Assembly: GCF_900115695.1 (NCBI RefSeq)
Contig: NZ_FOXK01000004.1
Location: 124,001 to 188,000, forward strand
DNA: 64,000 nt
Reading direction: 5' to 3'
Source: Ectopseudomonas toyotomiensis
Lineage (GTDB): Bacteria > Pseudomonadota > Gammaproteobacteria > Pseudomonadales > Pseudomonadaceae
In this document: in pieces, positions 1 through 14,732 of the stretch
Position numbering within the stretch: position 1 is the stretch's first letter
How the letters are laid out: every line of letters begins with the position of its first letter
Made by a program: the position numbers and the translations under genes
The notes under the pieces: generated by a model
What the model was told of the DNA's origin: nothing
What the model saw: the letters and a program-made list of their open reading frames with translations, nothing else
The model's database searches: none

Positions 1-1
1 C

Positions 2-1387
2 GTGATGGAGGGGTTGCTCTACGAAATCCTGATGGCTCTGGCACTGGGTTTGTTCGGCGCGGTGTTGTTCTCCGCTATCGGTCTGGTTTCGGGAACCGAT
101 GAAACCACCACTCTGGCACCTTTGACCATGCTGGTCGTGATGCTGGGTGCGCCGCCAGCCGGTATCCTCACCTTCTTTCTGGCCGGGGCGGTCGCCAAGC
201 ATATGACTCACGCCGTACCCACCGCGCTGTTGGGGATTCCCGGCGACACCATGGCGACTGCGCTGATCGGGGACGCCAACTACTTGCGCCGACTCGGCGT
301 GCCCCACGTGGCCTTGCGCAAGATGATCACCGGCGGCGCGATGGCCGCGCTGATCGCAGTGCCGTTATCGGTGCTGTTCGCGGTGTTGCTGGCGCCATTC
401 GGCGATGTGATCAAGCAGTTCGCTCCCTGGGTTTTCCTCTGTGCGGCCTTTGCCATCGCTTATTTCTCGGCCGGTCGCTGGGCCTCGGTGCTGGCGCTGC
501 TGCCATTCGTGCTGGTCATCGTTGCCTTGCAGGCGTTGACGGCTCAGCACGACGTCAAACTCGCCGTCAGCTATTTCCTCGGTATCGCAGTCGCGCCGCT
601 GATCGCCTCGCTGTTCTCGCTGCTGGCGCCGGGCGAGCGCGAGAAGATGCGTCGCGATGGCTTTCGCGTCTTTTCCCTGGCGCCGGACATGAAGGGCTGG
701 AAAGGCTACTTTCCCAATCCGTTTCGAGTGATCAACAAGCGTCAGAGACACATGACCGCGATGGCTGCCAGTGTCACCAGTGCCACCTTCGTCTTCAGCC
801 CCGTGGCCATGACCGTGATCATGGGCGAGGTGATCGGTGCCCGCATCAAACAGGCATACGAGCGGCTGACCACGGTGATCACTGCGCGTAATGGCGTAAC
901 TGAATCGACGTACATCGCGGAAGCGCTGATTCCCCTGATCGCCTTCGGCCTGCCGCTAAGCCCGGTAGCTGCCGGGCCGGCTGCGCCGCTGTTCAATGCA
1001 CCGCCGCGTTTTACTGTCGACAGCGCGACAGGTGAGGTCAACAACCTGCACAACCTGCTGAACTACTGGGAGTTCTTCGGTTACGGCATGTTGGCGGTGT
1101 TTGTCGCCATCCTGATCGCTTATCCATTTTCCATGAGCTTCGCCCACCGGGCGGCATCCTTCGTGTTCCGCAAGATCAGTCACGAGGCGGTGATCTCCAC
1201 CTTCATCGGTCTGGCACTGGTCGTGGGTATCTGGGAGGGTGGCCTGCTCGGAGTGCTGGTGGTGGTCACCATCGGCTTGATTGGTGGCCTCCTCGGGCGC
1301 TTCCTGGGGTTCAACATCGGCGTGCAGTTCATGGGTTACTACACGGCGGTATTGAGCGTGCCGGCTATGTTGGCCGTGTTGAGGTAA
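2..1387 (+). CDS. TctA-family tricarboxylate transporter permease, large membrane subunit
   Basis: Predicted large permease subunit of a tripartite tricarboxylate transporter (TTT). It would import a carboxylate across the inner membrane with a small TctB subunit and a periplasmic TctC binding protein, neither of which is in view. The protein is hydrophobic with about ten membrane segments. The region around residues 60-90 (GIPGDTMATALIGD) resembles the conserved TctA loop that holds small residues and a Pro-Gly. It reads from the first bases of the window (GTG at 2 or ATG at 5). About 461 residues is slightly shorter than typical TctA (about 500), so the true start could lie upstream. The substrate cannot be told from sequence. 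Confidence 0.75.
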   Translation: MMEGLLYEILMALALGLFGAVLFSAIGLVSGTDETTTLAPLTMLVVMLGAPPAGILTFFLAGAVAKHMTHAVPTALLGIPGDTMATALIGDANYLRRLGVPHVALRKMITGGAMAALIAVPLSVLFAVLLAPFGDVIKQFAPWVFLCAAFAIAYFSAGRWASVLALLPFVLVIVALQALTAQHDVKLAVSYFLGIAVAPLIASLFSLLAPGEREKMRRDGFRVFSLAPDMKGWKGYFPNPFRVINKRQRHMTAMAASVTSATFVFSPVAMTVIMGEVIGARIKQAYERLTTVITARNGVTESTYIAEALIPLIAFGLPLSPVAAGPAAPLFNAPPRFTVDSATGEVNNLHNLLNYWEFFGYGMLAVFVAILIAYPFSMSFAHRAASFVFRKISHEAVISTFIGLALVVGIWEGGLLGVLVVVTIGLIGGLLGRFLGFNIGVQFMGYYTAVLSVPAMLAVLR

Positions 1388-1420
1388 GCGACAACCTTGG
1401 GTGCAGCGGTGCGCCTGGCG

Positions 1421-1858
1421 TTAGCGCAGCAGTTCCAGTGGTCCGCTGATGCCAGCCAGGTAGTCATCCACGCACTGCAGTACCAGCTCGCTGCGCCAGC
1501 GCTCGGGCTGGGTGGCCAGTTCGTCGCGGGTCAGCCAGGTGATGCCGCTGATGTCGCTATCCAGTTCGCGCTCTGGGTTGTGACGCACCGGGCGTGCGCT
1601 GAAGCAGACGCGCTGATAGGTCACGCCATTACTTGGTGCGGTATAGAGGTAGATGCCGAGCAGGGCAGTGAGCTCGACGTCCCAGCCGGTTTCCTCGAGC
1701 GTCTCGCGTAGTGCGGCTTCGCGTAGTGATTCATTGGCTTCCAGGTGCCCGGCCGGCTGGTTGAGTACCAGGCGGCCGGCCTTGAACTCTTCGACGAAGA
1801 GGAAACGGCCATCATCTTCGATCACCGTGGCCACGGTGATATGGGGTTGCCACTCCAT
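1421..1858 (-). CDS. nudJ: Nudix hydrolase, NudJ-like phosphatase
   Basis: A 145-residue Nudix hydrolase. The Nudix box is complete: G-x5-E-x7-RE-x2-EE-x-G, seen as GHLEANESLREAALRETLEE followed by TGWD. The family hydrolyses nucleoside di/triphosphates or phosphorylated pyrimidines such as HMP-PP; NudJ is the closest match by overall pattern. I chose the ATG at 1858, giving MEWQPHITVATVI, because a GGAG lies 8 nt upstream and this is the family N-terminus. A longer reading frame upstream runs through a palindromic repeat and is unlikely to be coding. It faces the TctA gene convergently. Confidence 0.85.
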   Translation of the reverse strand: MEWQPHITVATVIEDDGRFLFVEEFKAGRLVLNQPAGHLEANESLREAALRETLEETGWDVELTALLGIYLYTAPSNGVTYQRVCFSARPVRHNPERELDSDISGITWLTRDELATQPERWRSELVLQCVDDYLAGISGPLELLR

Positions 1859-1898
1859 TTTCGGTGCTCCAAAAAAAACGATCAGCGTGCAGGATTCT

Positions 1899-1953
1899 GT
1901 AGGAGCGAGCTCTGCTCGCGAAAAATGGCTTCGCGAGCAGAGCTCGCTCCTAC
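1899..1953. repeat. REP-like perfect inverted repeat
   Basis: Two perfectly complementary 23-bp arms (1899-1921 and 1931-1953) flank a 9-nt AT-rich spacer. The arm begins GTAGGAGCGAGC, typical of Pseudomonas REP/REPIN elements. It lies between the nudJ start and the idh terminator, in transcript 5' UTR space of nudJ. Confidence 0.85.
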
Positions 1954-1976
1954 GGCGATTGTTCGCGCCTATAAAT

Positions 1977-2008
1977 AAAGAACCCCGGCACAAGACCGGG
2001 GTTCTTTT
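1977..2008. terminator. Bidirectional rho-independent terminator downstream of idh
   Basis: The stem GAACCCCGG...CCGGGGTTC is flanked by A-rich sequence on the left and TTTT on the right. It can terminate the minus-strand idh transcript, whose stop codon lies 16 nt away at 2024. Confidence 0.85.
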
Positions 2009-2023
2009 GACACTCAAGCCCTA

Positions 2024-4252
<2,229 letters not shown>

Positions 4253-4612
4253 TTAGGGTTAACTCTCTTCTTTGCTGAGCGCGCATAGAAACTCGACCTG
4301 CGCGGGTAGGCGCTTGAGCCCCATGATGGCGGGGCCGGGTCGAGGACTCGCCGCGGTGATGTTGGATGCACCCGTAGAGTGTCGAGCATTTCGAGCCGGC
4401 AGACAGTGGTGGCCGTTTACCGGGTTCAAGAGGTTGCTGTCTGGTTCCAGACAGGTCGCCCCTTATGACTCGTTAGTCACCTAAGCAGTATACCACTGCG
4501 ACACCTCGCCACAGAATGCCCAGTTGCATAAGACCTTTGCACATGTGTCTCCGTGAGCGGTTTGCGCTACTCTCGGGGATGCACACTGTCTAACCACAAG
4601 ATGGAGTCCAGC
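4253..4612. promoter_or_regulatory. Divergent idh/icd intergenic region
   Basis: This 360-bp gap must hold the promoters of both isocitrate dehydrogenase genes. I do not see a convincing -35/-10 pair or operator by eye. An ATG-led frame entering from 4553 in phase with icd adds 20 residues that are not family-like and is taken as leader. Confidence 0.5.
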
Positions 4613-5869
<1,257 letters not shown>

Positions 5870-5892
5870 TCGGTAGACCGATTCAGAGCGTG

Positions 5893-5923
5893 AAAAAAAG
5901 GCCGGTCATATGACCGGCCTTTT
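5893..5923. terminator. Rho-independent terminator between icd and cspD
   Basis: AAAGGCCGGTCA/TGACCGGCCTTT is a near-perfect stem with an A-tract before it and a T-tract after it. It can therefore serve both convergent genes, icd (+) and cspD (-). Confidence 0.9.
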
Positions 5924-5944
5924 CGTGGCGATTTGCCAGAGTAC

Positions 5945-6214
5945 TCAGACTTCGACAGTGCTCGCGATATTTTGCGCCTGGGGTACTGCCACGGGGGCGT
6001 CCTGGTTGGCGGTAACCGCGCTGATATTGATGGCATGCAGTCCTTTGGGGCCTTGCACGATCTCGAAGCGGACCGGCTGGCCGGCCTTGAGTGTCTTGTA
6101 ACCGTCCATCTGGATGGCCGAGTAGTGGGCGAACAGGTCCTCATCTCGGCCGTCGGCCAGGATGAATCCATAGCCTTTGGCGTTGTTGAACCACTTGACC
6201 TTACCGCTGAGCAT
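5945..6214 (-). CDS. cspD: Cold-shock-like protein CspD
   Basis: An 89-residue single-stranded nucleic-acid-binding cold-shock domain protein. The RNP1-like segment KGYGFI and RNP2-like DLFAHYSAI are visible in the first 35 residues (MLSGKVKWFNNAKGYGFILA). CspD proteins carry a short extra C-terminal tail after the CSD, as here (ends NIASTVEV), and in E. coli inhibit replication in stationary phase. The start at 6214 has a GAGGG Shine-Dalgarno 9 nt upstream; longer upstream reading is not CSD-like. It is divergent from clpS, the conserved Pseudomonas arrangement. Confidence 0.93.
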   Translation of the reverse strand: MLSGKVKWFNNAKGYGFILADGRDEDLFAHYSAIQMDGYKTLKAGQPVRFEIVQGPKGLHAINISAVTANQDAPVAVPQAQNIASTVEV

Positions 6215-6311
6215 GCTGATATCCCTCTGCAAAGGACTCCATCTCTGGAGTATCATCCACTTCGACTCCACGCGATAACCGACCAGGCTGGGCGAAGGCG
6301 TGGAATCCCTG

Positions 6312-6329
6312 ATACCCACCAGTGGGTAT
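6312..6329. promoter_or_regulatory. 18-bp perfect palindrome in cspD leader
   Basis: ATACCCAC-CA-GTGGGTAT is a perfect 8+2+8 palindrome. It sits about where the predicted cspD transcript would begin, so it could be a repressor operator or a 5' mRNA hairpin. It is seen directly; the role is inference. Confidence 0.4.
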
Positions 6330-6335
6330 TCATTT

Positions 6336-6363
6336 GTTGTAACACCCTTTTGCCGTTAGTCAA
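6336..6363 (-). promoter_or_regulatory. Candidate sigma-70 promoter for cspD
   Basis: Read on the minus strand, TTGACT (6363-6358) is followed by a 16-nt spacer and TACAAC (6341-6336). The predicted start of transcription is near 6329, leaving a leader of about 115 nt before cspD. Based on consensus only. Confidence 0.4.
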
Positions 6364-6445
6364 GGCTATACGGCGGATGGCTGAGAACTCAGTCAAACTC
6401 CCTCTAGCATCCCCGTTCGTCCGGCCCTGAACCTCTGATTTCAGC

Positions 6446-6808
6446 ATGCATGCAAGTAGCCAGATTCGACTAACATTCAATCAGGATCACCCGGCAGAGC
6501 ATGAGGATGACTCCTCTGGTATTGCTGTTCAGGAATCCAAGCCAGCATTGCAGGCACCACCGATGTACAAGGTGGTCTTATTCAATGACGACTACACCCC
6601 GATGGATTTCGTCGTCGAAGTGCTCGAAACGTTTTTCGGCATGAACCGGGAGCTGGCGACCAAGATCATGCTGGCCGTCCATACAGAAGGGCGTGCGGTA
6701 TGTGGTGTCTACACCCGCGATATTGCGGAGACCAAGGCAATGCAGGTCAACCAATACGCGCGAGAGAGCCAGCATCCGCTACTCTGTGAAATAGAGAAGG
6801 ACGGTTAA
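6446..6808 (+). CDS. clpS: ATP-dependent Clp protease adaptor ClpS
   Basis: A 120-residue adaptor that binds N-degron substrates (N-terminal Leu, Phe, Tyr, Trp) and delivers them to ClpAP. The core is recognisable: [23 protein letters not shown] for the substrate pocket (NDDYTPM) and [16 protein letters not shown] for the ClpA interface. It lies 29 nt upstream of clpA, its partner, in one operon. The window also encodes both transferases (bpt, aat) that create N-degrons, so the whole N-end rule pathway is clustered within about 5 kb. Confidence 0.96.
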   Translation: MHASSQIRLTFNQDHPAEHEDDSSGIAVQESKPALQAPPMYKVVLFNDDYTPMDFVVEVLETFFGMNRELATKIMLAVHTEGRAVCGVYTRDIAETKAMQVNQYARESQHPLLCEIEKDG

Positions 6809-6837
6809 CGCCGGCCACTTGGGTATGAGGTGAAGCT

Positions 6838-9108
6838 ATGTTGAATCGAGAGCTCGAAGTCACCCTCAATCTGGCTTTCAAGGAGGCCCGTGCCAAGCGT
6901 CATGAATTCATGACGGTCGAGCACCTGCTGCTCGCCTTGCTGGATAACGAGGCAGCCGCCAGTGTGCTGCGGGCCTGTGGGGCCAACCTCGACAAGCTGC
7001 GCCACGATCTGCAGGAGTTCATCGACTCCACCACGCCACTGATTCCTCAGCACGATGAAGATCGCGAAACCCAGCCGACTCTGGGCTTCCAGCGCGTTCT
7101 GCAGCGTGCTGTCTTCCATGTGCAGAGCTCCGGCAAGCGTGAAGTGACCGGCGCCAATGTCTTGGTCGCGATCTTCAGCGAGCAGGAAAGCCAGGCCGTG
7201 TTCCTGCTCAAGCAGCAGAGCGTGGCCCGCATCGATGTGGTCAACTACATCGCCCATGGCATCTCCAAGGTGCCGGGGCATGGCGATCAGCACGAAAATG
7301 ATCAGGACATGCAGGATGATGAGGGCGGCGAGTCCTCAGCTTCCGGTAATCCGCTGGATGCCTACGCCAGCAACCTCAACGAACTGGCGCGCCAGGGACG
7401 TATCGATCCACTGGTCGGTCGCGAGCATGAAGTCGAGCGCGTTGCGCAGATTCTCGCGCGTCGGCGCAAGAACAACCCGCTGCTGGTAGGCGAGGCCGGT
7501 GTCGGCAAGACAGCCATCGCCGAAGGCCTGGCCAAGCGTATCGTCGACGAGCAGGTGCCTGATCTGCTGGCCGACAGTGTGGTCTATTCCCTGGATCTCG
7601 GTGCACTGCTGGCCGGCACCAAGTACCGCGGCGACTTCGAGAAGCGCTTCAAAGCGCTGCTCAATGAGCTGCGCAAGCGCCCGCACGCCATCCTCTTCAT
7701 CGACGAGATTCACACCATCATCGGTGCTGGCGCGGCATCGGGCGGGGTCATGGATGCCTCCAACCTGCTCAAGCCAATGCTGTCCTCGGGTGAAATCCGC
7801 TGCATCGGTTCCACCACCTTCCAGGAATTCCGCGGTATCTTCGAGAAAGACCGCGCGCTGGCGCGACGCTTCCAGAAGGTCGACGTGGTCGAGCCTTCGG
7901 TAGAGGACACCGTCGGCATTCTCAAGGGGCTCAAGGCGCGCTTCGAGCAGCATCATCACATCGAATACAGTGATGAAGCCCTACGTGCAGCGGCTGAATT
8001 GGCTGCGCGCTACATCAATGATCGACACATGCCGGACAAGGCTATCGACGTGATCGACGAGGCCGGCGCCTACCAGCGTCTGCAGCCGGAAGACAAGCGC
8101 GTGGCGCGTATCGAGGTGGCTCAGGTCGAGGATATCGTCGCCAAGATCGCGCGGATTCCGCCGAAGCACGTGTCCAGTTCCGACAAGGAGCTGCTGCGTA
8201 ATCTGGAGCGCGACCTCAAACTCACCGTATTCGGCCAGGACGCTGCCATCGACTCGCTGGCAACCGCGATCAAGCTGTCGCGTGCCGGCCTCAAGGCGCC
8301 GGACAAGCCGGTCGGTTCCTTCCTGTTCGCTGGCCCTACCGGCGTGGGCAAGACCGAGGCCGCACGGCAGTTGGCCAAGGCCATGGGTATCGAGCTGGTG
8401 CGTTTCGACATGTCCGAGTACATGGAGCGTCACACCGTGTCGCGCCTGATTGGTGCGCCGCCCGGTTACGTTGGTTTCGACCAGGGTGGCTTGCTGACCG
8501 AGGCGATCACCAAGCAGCCGCACTGCGTGCTGTTGCTCGATGAAATCGAGAAGGCGCATCCGGAAGTCTTCAACCTGCTGCTGCAGGTGATGGATCACGG
8601 TACGCTGACTGACAACAACGGGCGCAAGGCGGATTTCCGCAACGTGATCCTGATCATGACCACCAACGCCGGTGCGGAAACCGCTTCGCGTGCGTCGATC
8701 GGTTTCACCCAGCAGGATCATTCCACCGATGCCATGGAAGTGATCAAGAAGAGCTTCACGCCGGAGTTCCGCAACCGTCTGGACACCATCATCCAGTTCG
8801 GTCGCCTGAGTCACGAGACGATCAAGAGTATCGTCGACAAGTTCCTCACCGAACTGCAGGCGCAGCTGGAGGACAAGCGCGTCACGCTGGAGGTCAGCGA
8901 TGCAGCGCGCAGCTGGCTGGCCGAGCGCGGTTACGATGTGATGATGGGTGCGCGGCCGATGGCGCGTTTGATCCAGGACAAGATCAAGCGTCCGCTGGCG
9001 GAGGAAATCCTCTTCGGCGAGCTGGCCGAGCATGGCGGCGTAGTACACATCGACATCAAGGATGGCGAGCCCAGCTTCGAGTTCGAGACGGCGGCAGAGG
9101 TCGCCTGA
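6838..9108 (+). CDS. clpA: ClpA, ATPase subunit of the ClpAP protease
   Basis: AAA+ unfoldase of 756 residues that forms hexamers and feeds proteins to ClpP. Order: N-terminal Clp_N repeats (residues 1-145), acidic linker, first AAA+ module with Walker [14 protein letters not shown] (about residue 218) and Walker [14 protein letters not shown], then second AAA+ module with [13 protein letters not shown] (about residue 499) and [13 protein letters not shown]. No long middle coiled coil, which separates it from ClpB. Length equals the family norm (758). The start ATG follows AGGTGAAGCT. A bidirectional terminator follows. Confidence 0.97.
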   Translation: MLNRELEVTLNLAFKEARAKRHEFMTVEHLLLALLDNEAAASVLRACGANLDKLRHDLQEFIDSTTPLIPQHDEDRETQPTLGFQRVLQRAVFHVQSSGKREVTGANVLVAIFSEQESQAVFLLKQQSVARIDVVNYIAHGISKVPGHGDQHENDQDMQDDEGGESSASGNPLDAYASNLNELARQGRIDPLVGREHEVERVAQILARRRKNNPLLVGEAGVGKTAIAEGLAKRIVDEQVPDLLADSVVYSLDLGALLAGTKYRGDFEKRFKALLNELRKRPHAILFIDEIHTIIGAGAASGGVMDASNLLKPMLSSGEIRCIGSTTFQEFRGIFEKDRALARRFQKVDVVEPSVEDTVGILKGLKARFEQHHHIEYSDEALRAAAELAARYINDRHMPDKAIDVIDEAGAYQRLQPEDKRVARIEVAQVEDIVAKIARIPPKHVSSSDKELLRNLERDLKLTVFGQDAAIDSLATAIKLSRAGLKAPDKPVGSFLFAGPTGVGKTEAARQLAKAMGIELVRFDMSEYMERHTVSRLIGAPPGYVGFDQGGLLTEAITKQPHCVLLLDEIEKAHPEVFNLLLQVMDHGTLTDNNGRKADFRNVILIMTTNAGAETASRASIGFTQQDHSTDAMEVIKKSFTPEFRNRLDTIIQFGRLSHETIKSIVDKFLTELQAQLEDKRVTLEVSDAARSWLAERGYDVMMGARPMARLIQDKIKRPLAEEILFGELAEHGGVVHIDIKDGEPSFEFETAAEVA

Positions 9109-9127
9109 TCGAATGGTCTCAGGTGCA

Positions 9128-9150
9128 CTGAAAGCCCTGGTGGCTTTCAG
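9128..9150. repeat. Small hairpin after clpA
   Basis: CTGAAAGCC-CTGGT-GGCTTTCAG is a 9-bp stem with a 5-nt loop and no T-tract. It lies between the clpA stop and the strong terminator; possibly an mRNA 3'-end stabiliser. Confidence 0.45.
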
Positions 9151-9154
9151 TGAG

Positions 9155-9194
9155 CAAACGAAAACGCCCGGCATATGCCGGGCGTTTTCGTTTG
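9155..9194. terminator. Bidirectional terminator between clpA and infA
   Basis: CAAACGAAAACGCCCGGC is mirrored by GCCGGGCGTTTTCGTTTG around an ATAT centre. It is a near-perfect 40-bp inverted repeat with A and T tracts serving both convergent genes. Confidence 0.9.
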
Positions 9195-9203
9195 GTGCTT
9201 GGC

Positions 9204-9422
9204 TTAACGGGCGCGGTAGGTGATGCGGCCCTTGCTCAAGTCATAAGGCGTCAGCTCAACGCGCACCTTGTCACCAGTGAGAATGCGGATGTAGTTCTTG
9301 CGCATCTTGCCGGAGATGTGCGCGGTAACGACGTGCCCGTTTTCCAACTCCACGCGAAACATGGTGTTGGGCAGGGTGTCGACGACAGTGCCTTCCATTT
9401 CGAAGCTGTCTTCTTTCGACAT
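9204..9422 (-). CDS. infA: Translation initiation factor IF-1
   Basis: The 72-residue protein is the standard IF-1 length: a single S1/OB fold that binds the 30S A site. The sequence [20 protein letters not shown] and the ending GRITYRAR are diagnostic. The start at 9422 was chosen over an 18-residue upstream extension because it gives the exact family N-terminus. Confidence 0.98.
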
Positions 9423-9559
9423 GCAGTAAAGCCCTCGGTATCCAGGAAATGGCCCGGTGCAACTGGCGCCAGGCAAAAGCGGCGTGCATTGTGCCCGAAA
9501 ACAGTGGGCTGCGCCAAGTGGCTTGGAGTGTCGAACTGACTGGGGTGGTGGCTGAGAGG

Positions 9560-10267
9560 CTAGGTAAGCAGTGTCCAGCGCTGATTAACGAACAGTTCGA
9601 TGGGGCGGTACTGGGTCTTGTAGTTCATCTTCCGACAATTCTTGATCCAGTAGCCGAGGTAGACGGCCTTCAGCCCCAGGCGCTCGGCCTCGCCGATTTG
9701 CCAGAGGATGGCGAATCGCCCCAGGCTGCGGCGTTCTTCGGTGGGGTCGTAGAAGGTATAAACCGCCGACAGACCGTTTGGCAGAACGTCAGTGACTGCG
9801 ATGGCAACCAATCTGCCCTGCAGGCGAAACTCATAGAAGCGTGAGAACGGCAGGTCGCGAATCAGAAAGGTCGAGAACTGGTCGCGGCTCGGTGGATACA
9901 TGTCACCATCAGCGTGGCGCTGCTCGATATAGCCCACGTAGAGATCGTAATATTCTTCAGTGAATGCCGGGCGCACGCAGCGAACGACGATATCTTCATT
10001 GCGTTTGAGGATGCGCCGCTGCTGGCGGTTAGGCGTGAAACGCGCAGCAGGAATGCGTGCAGGAATGCAGGCGGTGCACTGCTGGCAATGCGGTCGGTAG
10101 AGGTGGTCGCCGCTGCGGCGAAAGCCCATTTCCGAAAGTTCTGCATAAACCAGCACATCCATGGGCTGGCTGGGGTCGAGAAACAGGGTGGTGGCCTGTT
10201 CTTCCGGCAGATAGCTGCATGGATGGGGTTGAGTGGCATAGAACTTCAGGCGGGCCAGCTCGGTCAT
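9560..10267 (-). CDS. bpt: Aspartate/glutamate leucyltransferase
   Basis: A 235-residue protein of the ATE/Bpt family. It transfers Leu from Leu-tRNA onto N-terminal Asp or Glu, making primary N-degrons for ClpS. The N-terminal ATE domain has conserved Cys and His residues ([14 protein letters not shown]) and a CQQC-type pair ([14 protein letters not shown]). The C-terminal domain ends with the conserved [16 protein letters not shown]. It is read in the same direction as trxB and aat, 54 nt downstream of aat, so likely one operon. Confidence 0.95.
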
Positions 10268-10321
10268 GGCGGTGTCTCTGGGAAGCCTGATAAAGAGTGT
10301 ATGCCAGGCTGCGAAGATCGA

Positions 10322-11002
10322 CTAGGCGAGCCAATCTGCTCCGGTGGGCAGATCGAGGTGACACTTGAGGTATTCGGCGAAGCTGGCGCGCGGTATGGCC
10401 CTGGCGCCGAAGCTGTGCAGATGCTGTGTAGGCATCTGGCAGTCGATGAGGACGAAGCCCCAGTCTCGCAGCTTGCCGACCAAGGTGGCGAAACCGACCT
10501 TGGATGCATTGTCGGCACGACTGAACATGGATTCACCGAAAAACAGCTGGCCGATGGCCAGGCCGTAAAGCCCGCCGACCAGTTCGTCCCCGCTCCAGAC
10601 CTCCACGGAGTGGGCGGTGCCGCGCTGATGCAGCTGCAGGTAAGCCTCCTGCATGCCGCGGGTAATCCAGGTCCCATCGGCGTAGGCGCGTGGCTCGGCG
10701 CAGGCCTGTATGACGGCGGCGAAGTTCTGGTCGAAGGTGACGCGATAATGCTGCTGGCGCAGCAGTTTGGCCAGGCTGCGGGAAACATGCAGCTCATCAG
10801 GGAACAGAACGGTGCGCGGATCGGGCGACCACCAGAGAATTGGCTGGCCATCCTGAAACCAGGGAAAGCAGCCATGTCGATAGGCACTGATCAGGCGGTC
10901 GGCGCTCAGATCGCCGCCAGCGGCCAGCAGGCCATTAGGCTCGCGCATGGCTTTAGCCAGTGGCGGGAACTGCAGTGAGTCACGTTGCAGCCAGGTGAGC
11001 AT
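10322..11002 (-). CDS. aat: Leucyl/phenylalanyl-tRNA--protein transferase
   Basis: A 226-residue enzyme that adds Leu or Phe to N-terminal Lys or Arg. Its signature segments are [26 protein letters not shown] and [14 protein letters not shown] near the N-terminus, GTAHSVEVW and FGESMFSR in the middle, and [14 protein letters not shown] near the end. The start at 11002 ([15 protein letters not shown]) matches the family; 64 upstream in-frame residues are Pro-rich and not family-like. It works with Bpt and ClpS/ClpA in the N-degron pathway. Confidence 0.96.
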   Translation of the reverse strand: MLTWLQRDSLQFPPLAKAMREPNGLLAAGGDLSADRLISAYRHGCFPWFQDGQPILWWSPDPRTVLFPDELHVSRSLAKLLRQQHYRVTFDQNFAAVIQACAEPRAYADGTWITRGMQEAYLQLHQRGTAHSVEVWSGDELVGGLYGLAIGQLFFGESMFSRADNASKVGFATLVGKLRDWGFVLIDCQMPTQHLHSFGARAIPRASFAEYLKCHLDLPTGADWLA

Positions 11003-11057
11003 GTGCGCTTGTCCAGCGGAGGAGGGGAGGGCGAGCGGGGGCGCTCGCCCTTGTCCA

Positions 11058-12086
<1,029 letters not shown>

Positions 12087-12201
12087 CTACACCGAAGCGG
12101 GGTGGGTGCGGGAGCTTGGCAATTGGCCTGGGCGTCAGGCTGGCCCTACAATAGGCCGCTTCGCGGTTAACCATCAGATGGACGCGCCAAGGGCGCAGGA
12201 A

Positions 12202-14607
12202 ATGGCTGTTTTGAAGAATTCCACCACCCAGATTACCGACTGGCGTCAGAAGCTTCAGTATCGACTGAAGGAAGGCGCGTTGATCGCCCTGGGCGCTATG
12301 TGCCTGTACCTGCTGATGGCACTGTTGACCTATAACGTTGCCGACCCCGCGTGGGACAACAGCGTGCAGGTCGAACGCATCATGAATGCCGGTGGCAGCA
12401 TCGGCGCCTGGCTCTCCAGCGCACTGTTCGGCGCGCTGGGTTACTTCGCCTACATCTTCCCGCTCCTGCTGGCCGCCAAGACCTGGCAGGTGTTTCGCAC
12501 CCGCAATCAACCCTGGCACTGGAACGGCTGGCTGTTTTCCTGGCATAGCATCGGCCTGGTCTTCCTGATTCTTTCCGGTGCTGCGCTGGGCGATATTCAT
12601 TTTGCAGCGGCCGCCGGCATGCAGGGCTCCGGTGGTGGCATGCTCGGTGCCAGCCTGGGTGATTTGGCCGTGCATGCGCTGAACGTGCAGGGCAGTACCC
12701 TGGTATTCCTGGCACTGTTTCTGTTTGGTTTGACCGTCTTCACCGATCTGTCCTGGTTCCGTGTGATGGACCTGACCGGCAAGATCACCCTCGACCTGAT
12801 CGAGCTGATTCACGGCGCCATCACCGGCTGGTGGAATGCCCGTAGCGAGCGCAAGCAGATGAAGATTCAGCTGCGCGAGCTGGATGAGCGGGTCACCGAA
12901 GTGGCTGCACCAGTGGTTTCGGATCGCCGTGAGCAAGCCAAGGTCAAGGAGCGTCTGCTCGAACGCGAAGAGTCGCTGAGCAAGCACATGAGCGAGCGCG
13001 AGAAGCGCCCCGCACCGGTAATTGCGCCGCCGCCCGTGGCCAAGGCGCCAGAACCGAGCAAGCGCGTGCAGAAGGAAAAGCAGGCGCCGCTGTTCGTCGA
13101 CAGCGCGGTGGAAGGCACCTTGCCGCCGATTTCCCTGCTCGACCCGGCGGAAGCCAAGAAGGTCGAGTACTCGCCGGAATCGCTCAAGGGCGTTGGCCAC
13201 CTGCTGGAAATCAAACTCAAGGAATTCGGTGTCGAGGTCGCGGTGGATTCGATCCATCCTGGCCCGGTGATCACCCGCTACGAAATCCAGCCGGCCGCAG
13301 GGGTCAAGGTAAGCCGTATTGCCAACTTGGCCAAGGACCTGGCGCGTTCGCTGGCCGTGACCAGCGTGCGGGTCGTGGAAGTCATTCCCGGCAAGACCAC
13401 CGTCGGTATCGAGATTCCCAACGAGAATCGCCAGATCGTGCGTTTCTCCGAAGTGCTGTCGACGCCCGAATATGATGACGCCAAGTCGCCGGTGACCCTG
13501 GCGCTGGGGCACGACATCGGCGGCAAGCCGGTGATTACCGATCTGGCCAAGATGCCGCACCTGCTGGTGGCCGGTACCACCGGTTCCGGTAAGTCGGTGG
13601 GCGTGAATGCGATGATTCTGTCGATTCTGTTCAAGTCCAGCCCGGAAGACGCCAAGCTGATCATGATCGACCCGAAAATGCTCGAGTTGTCGATCTACGA
13701 AGGCATTCCGCACCTGCTTTGCCCGGTGGTCACTGACATGAAGGAAGCGGCCAACGCCCTGCGCTGGAGCGTTGCCGAGATGGAGCGCCGCTACAAGCTG
13801 ATGTCGAAGATGGGCGTGCGCAACCTGGCGGGCTTCAACCGCAAGGTCAAGGATGCCATCGAGGCTGGCGAGCCGTTGTCCGATCCGCTGTTCCGTCGCG
13901 AAAGCATGGAAGACGAAGCACCGCTGCTCAAACCACTGCCGACCATCGTCGTGGTTGTCGATGAATTCGCTGACATGATGATGATCGTCGGCAAGAAGGT
14001 CGAAGAGCTGATCGCGCGTATCGCGCAGAAGGCGCGTGCGGCGGGCATTCACCTGATCCTCGCCACCCAGCGCCCGTCGGTGGACGTGATCACTGGCCTG
14101 ATCAAGGCCAACATCCCGACCCGCATGGCGTTCCAGGTGTCGAGCAAGATCGACTCGCGCACCATCATCGACCAGGGCGGTGCCGAGCAGTTGCTCGGCC
14201 ACGGTGACATGCTCTACATGCCGCCTGGCACCAGCTTGCCGATTCGTGTTCACGGCGCCTTCGTCTCGGACGATGAAGTGCACCGTGTGGTCGAAGCCTG
14301 GAAGTTGCGTGGTGCGCCGGATTACAACGAAGACATTCTCGCCGGTGCCGAAGAGGGTGGCGGCAGCTTCGAAGGTGGCGGTGGTGAAGGCGGTGAGGGG
14401 AGCGAGGAAGACCCGCTGTACGACGAGGCCGTCAACTTCGTGCTGGAAAGCCGCCGTGCCTCCATTTCTGCCGTGCAGCGCAAGCTGAAGATCGGCTACA
14501 ACCGCGCCGCACGGATGATCGAGGCGATGGAAATGGCCGGCGTGGTCAGCTCGATGAATACCAACGGTTCACGCGAGGTACTCGCGCCCGGTTCATCTCG
14601 TGACTGA
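12202..14607 (+). CDS. ftsK: DNA translocase FtsK
   Basis: Septum-anchored DNA pump that clears chromosome dimers and activates XerCD. About 801 residues: four N-terminal membrane segments (residues 25-190), a basic/proline-rich linker, then the RecA-like motor with Walker [15 protein letters not shown] (about residue 457) and Walker [15 protein letters not shown]. The C-terminal winged-helix gamma domain ([20 protein letters not shown]) recognises KOPS. A GGGGEGG-type acidic linker precedes gamma. I chose ATG 12202 ([10 protein letters not shown]) because AGG lies 9 nt upstream; ATG 12178 is an alternative. The frame continues upstream without family similarity. Confidence 0.94.
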   Translation: MAVLKNSTTQITDWRQKLQYRLKEGALIALGAMCLYLLMALLTYNVADPAWDNSVQVERIMNAGGSIGAWLSSALFGALGYFAYIFPLLLAAKTWQVFRTRNQPWHWNGWLFSWHSIGLVFLILSGAALGDIHFAAAAGMQGSGGGMLGASLGDLAVHALNVQGSTLVFLALFLFGLTVFTDLSWFRVMDLTGKITLDLIELIHGAITGWWNARSERKQMKIQLRELDERVTEVAAPVVSDRREQAKVKERLLEREESLSKHMSEREKRPAPVIAPPPVAKAPEPSKRVQKEKQAPLFVDSAVEGTLPPISLLDPAEAKKVEYSPESLKGVGHLLEIKLKEFGVEVAVDSIHPGPVITRYEIQPAAGVKVSRIANLAKDLARSLAVTSVRVVEVIPGKTTVGIEIPNENRQIVRFSEVLSTPEYDDAKSPVTLALGHDIGGKPVITDLAKMPHLLVAGTTGSGKSVGVNAMILSILFKSSPEDAKLIMIDPKMLELSIYEGIPHLLCPVVTDMKEAANALRWSVAEMERRYKLMSKMGVRNLAGFNRKVKDAIEAGEPLSDPLFRRESMEDEAPLLKPLPTIVVVVDEFADMMMIVGKKVEELIARIAQKARAAGIHLILATQRPSVDVITGLIKANIPTRMAFQVSSKIDSRTIIDQGGAEQLLGHGDMLYMPPGTSLPIRVHGAFVSDDEVHRVVEAWKLRGAPDYNEDILAGAEEGGGSFEGGGGEGGEGSEEDPLYDEAVNFVLESRRASISAVQRKLKIGYNRAARMIEAMEMAGVVSSMNTNGSREVLAPGSSRD

Positions 14608-14732
14608 GTGTTGCGTCTCGCGGATGAACCGCTGAATTCGCGGTCTACAGGATTCACGGCAGCCCAGGTGCTGCCGAGCAATGCGGGGTACGGAGTCGCC
14701 TCACCATTCTTATACGGACTCAAGGGGTTTAT

